In this document: positions 61,296 through 64,000 of the stretch, one piece after another
How the letters are laid out: every line of letters begins with the position of its first letter
Numbering within the stretch: position 1 is the first letter of the stretch
Assembly (NCBI RefSeq): GCF_003387575.1
Contig: NZ_QUAB01000039.1
Location: 62,001 to 126,000, forward strand
DNA from: Microbacterium bovistercoris
Lineage (GTDB): Bacteria; Actinomycetota; Actinomycetes; Actinomycetales; Microbacteriaceae
Direction of reading: 5' to 3'
Length of the DNA: 64,000 bases
The notes under the pieces: model-generated
Database searches by the model: none
What the model saw: only the letters and a program-made list of their open reading frames with translations
What the model was told of the DNA's origin: nothing
Made by a program: the position numbers and the translations under genes

Positions 61296-62582
61296 GTGGC
61301 CCTCATCGTGCAGAAGTACGGCGGCTCGTCCGTCGCCGACGCCGACAGCATCAAGCGCGTAGCCAAGCGCATCGTCGACACCCGTCGCGCCGGGCACGAC
61401 GTCGTCGTCGCTGTCAGCGCCATGGGCGACACCACCGACGAGCTGCTGGATCTCGCGCACGAGGTCGCCCCCATCCCTGCTCCGCGCGAGCTCGACATGC
61501 TGCTCTCCAGCGGCGAGCGCATCTCGATGGCGCTGCTGGCCATGACGATCCACTCGATGGGCTTCGAGGCGCGGTCGTTCACCGGCAGCCAGGCCGGCAT
61601 GATGACCGACTCGCACCACGGCAAGGCGCGCATCGTCGACGTCACCCCGGTGCGGGTGCGGGAAGCACTCGACGAGGGCGCGATCGTCATCGTCGCGGGC
61701 TTCCAGGGCATCAACCGCGACACCCTCGACATCACCACGCTCGGCCGCGGCGGTTCCGACACCACCGCCGTCGCACTGGCAGCCGCGCTGAACGCGGACG
61801 TCTGCGAGATCTACAGCGACGTGGACGGCATCTTCACCGCCGACCCGCGCGTCATCCCCCAGGCGCGCAAGCTCGATCACGTCTCCAGCGAGGAGATGCT
61901 CGAACTCGCCGCCAACGGCGCCAAGGTGCTGTACATCCGCGCCGTCGAGTACGCGCGCCGGCACGGCGTCCTGATCCACGCCCGTTCGACCTTCTCGACG
62001 GCCGAGGGCACCTACGTTCTGGGCGAGGGAATGAAGAACCCCCGCGAATCCGAGGGAGCAGCCATGGAAGAACCCATCGTCGCTGGCGTCGCCACCGACC
62101 TCAGCCAGGCCAAGATCACCGTTTCCGGCGTTCCGGACGTGCCGGGCAAGGCGGCGGAGATCTTCACCGTCGTGGCCAAGTCGGGTGCGAACGTCGACAT
62201 GATCGTGCAGAACGTGTCGGCGGCATCCACCGGACGCACCGACATCTCGTTCACGCTCCCCAAGGCGGATGCCGCATCCGCGCTCAAGGCACTCGCCGCG
62301 GAGCGCGGCGGCATCGGCTTCGACTCGCTGCAGCATGACGACCAGATCGGCAAGCTGTCGGTCGTGGGCGCCGGCATGCGCACGCACTCGGGGGTCTCGG
62401 CGATCCTGTTCGAGGCGCTGTCGACGGCGGGCATCAACATCGAGATGATCTCCACGTCCGAGATCCGCATCTCCGTCGTGCTGCGCGCCGACGAGCTCGC
62501 CGACGCGGCCCGCGCCGTGCACACCGCCTACGGTCTCGACAGCGAGATCGAGGCCGTCGTGCACGCCGGCACGGGGCGCTGA
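61296..62582 (+). CDS. lysC: Aspartate kinase
   Basis: 428 residues. Starts [15 protein letters not shown], with the amino-acid kinase fold ([68 protein letters not shown]) and two C-terminal ACT domains (about residues 270-428) for lysine/threonine feedback. GTG 61296 gives the canonical N-terminus, with AGGGAG 6 nt upstream; GTG 61290 is inside that ribosome site. First step of the aspartate pathway; asd follows ~135 bp downstream. Confidence 0.95.
   Translation: MALIVQKYGGSSVADADSIKRVAKRIVDTRRAGHDVVVAVSAMGDTTDELLDLAHEVAPIPAPRELDMLLSSGERISMALLAMTIHSMGFEARSFTGSQAGMMTDSHHGKARIVDVTPVRVREALDEGAIVIVAGFQGINRDTLDITTLGRGGSDTTAVALAAALNADVCEIYSDVDGIFTADPRVIPQARKLDHVSSEEMLELAANGAKVLYIRAVEYARRHGVLIHARSTFSTAEGTYVLGEGMKNPRESEGAAMEEPIVAGVATDLSQAKITVSGVPDVPGKAAEIFTVVAKSGANVDMIVQNVSAASTGRTDISFTLPKADAASALKALAAERGGIGFDSLQHDDQIGKLSVVGAGMRTHSGVSAILFEALSTAGINIEMISTSEIRISVVLRADELADAARAVHTAYGLDSEIEAVVHAGTGR
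62064..62582 (+). CDS. Aspartate kinase beta subunit from internal start (probable)
   Basis: ATG 62064 in frame with lysC is preceded by GAGGGAG (62052-62058) and gives [12 protein letters not shown], the same position as the beta-subunit start of corynebacterial and Bacillus LysC. It would make a 172-residue ACT-domain polypeptide that pairs with the full-length alpha subunit. Confidence 0.6.
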   Translation: MEEPIVAGVATDLSQAKITVSGVPDVPGKAAEIFTVVAKSGANVDMIVQNVSAASTGRTDISFTLPKADAASALKALAAERGGIGFDSLQHDDQIGKLSVVGAGMRTHSGVSAILFEALSTAGINIEMISTSEIRISVVLRADELADAARAVHTAYGLDSEIEAVVHAGTGR

Positions 62583-62623
62583 AGCTCGACGTCACACCGG
62601 CGCCGTGCCACCCACGGCACGGT

Positions 62624-62629
62624 AGACTC
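62624..62629 (+). promoter_or_regulatory. -10 box of asd
   Basis: TAGACT, 88 nt before the asd ATG. The ~80-nt leader shows no recognised riboswitch. Confidence 0.55.
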
Positions 62630-62699
62630 ACCGCAACCCTGACATCGGCGCCGGGCGAAGCATCCGCGACCCGGGGCTGAGCCTGGCGTAACAGTCTGA

Positions 62700-63791
<1,092 letters not shown>

Positions 63792-63862
63792 CGGCGTCCG
63801 CCGCGGCGAATATCGACGTCGGGATGGACGTGACGGCGAATCGCGCCCTGGTTCAGGCGAAC

Positions 63863-63868
63863 TAGACT
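63863..63868 (+). promoter_or_regulatory. -10 box of leaderless mqo
   Basis: TAGACT followed by 6 nt and GTG 63875. Confidence 0.6.
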
Positions 63869-63874
63869 GGTGGG

Positions 63875-64000
63875 GTGACTGAATCCGTCGACGTCGTCCT
63901 GATCGGTGGTGGCATCATGAGTGCCACCCTGGGTACTCTGCTGCACGAGCTGCAGCCGGACTGGAAGATCGTTGCGTTCGAACGCCTGAGCGACGTCGCC
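63875..64000 (+). CDS. mqo: Malate:quinone oxidoreductase, N-terminal part (3' end outside window)
   Basis: The first 42 codons only. [19 protein letters not shown] is the FAD-binding start characteristic of Mqo, followed by [18 protein letters not shown], as in Mqo of actinobacteria. The membrane-associated enzyme oxidises malate to oxaloacetate and reduces quinone. Start GTG 63875, apparently leaderless. Confidence 0.85.
   Translation, partial: MTESVDVVLIGGGIMSATLGTLLHELQPDWKIVAFERLSDVA

Overview
The window reads as chromosome of a high-GC Gram-positive actinobacterium, most likely Microbacteriaceae and probably Microbacterium-like. The signs are very high G+C, many GTG starts, many apparently leaderless genes (a TANNNT -10 box 6-7 nt before the start codon), an actinobacterial NusG with a long acidic extension, a small SRP RNA, malate:quinone oxidoreductase and LysC/Asd of actinobacterial type. 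The genus is inference from gene content. No prophage, IS element or CRISPR array was recognised.

Layout. 0-5.4 kb: C-terminal part of a RamB/ScfR-type regulator, an ECF42 sigma factor with its DGPF (YCII) partner, a divergent TetR/metallo-hydrolase pair with nested operators, and a PucR-type regulator. 5.4-13.7 kb: an apparently complete putrescine/GABA catabolic operon (gabT, flavin amine oxidase, Usp, APC permease, two aldehyde dehydrogenases) that faces the PucR gene across a perfect 25-bp inverted repeat. 13.7-16.4 kb: DedA protein, histidine kinase and response regulator, bracketed by two copies of an ~82-bp repeat. 16.4-20.2 kb: TetR/NmrA-like pair, poxB interrupted by one in-frame amber codon, and a MIP channel. 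20.2-25 kb: an Hsp90-like ATPase with a 932-residue TPR-type helical protein. 25-33.5 kb: tRNA-Trp, secE-nusG, rplK-rplA and rplJ-rplL; these translation and transcription genes are separated by two accessory blocks (VOC/WYL; DUF1801, LysE/LysG, YqaJ nuclease), and rplJ has an L10-type leader with an attenuator hairpin. 33.5-38.5 kb: LacI regulator and an oligosaccharide ABC importer lacking its own ATPase. 38.5-42.5 kb: Bcr/CflA transporter, PAP2, GNAT, tRNA-Ser with a duplicated 3' end, and trhO. 42.5-47.8 kb: moxR-DUF58-transglutaminase operon, SRP RNA and a lytic-transglycosylase-like protein. 47.8-54.5 kb: pta-ackA, beta-phosphoglucomutase and a GH65 phosphorylase. 54.5-58.5 kb: dnaX-recR-EamA transporter. 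58.7-61.2 kb: DUF2871 protein and a second histidine kinase/response regulator pair. 61.3-64 kb: lysC, asd and the start of mqo.

Functional links. Putrescine can be followed on paper to succinate entirely within the 5.5-13.7 kb operon. Acetate/pyruvate metabolism recurs (RamB-like regulator, broken poxB, pta-ackA). LysC and Asd open the aspartate pathway, and LysE/LysG would export surplus basic amino acids. The most unusual items are the Hsp90-like/TPR gene pair, the amber-interrupted poxB, the two families of structured repeats (one inside a histidine-kinase gene), the tRNA-Ser 3'-end duplication and the large inverted repeat at the putrescine locus. All assignments come from reading the sequence; no database search was run.
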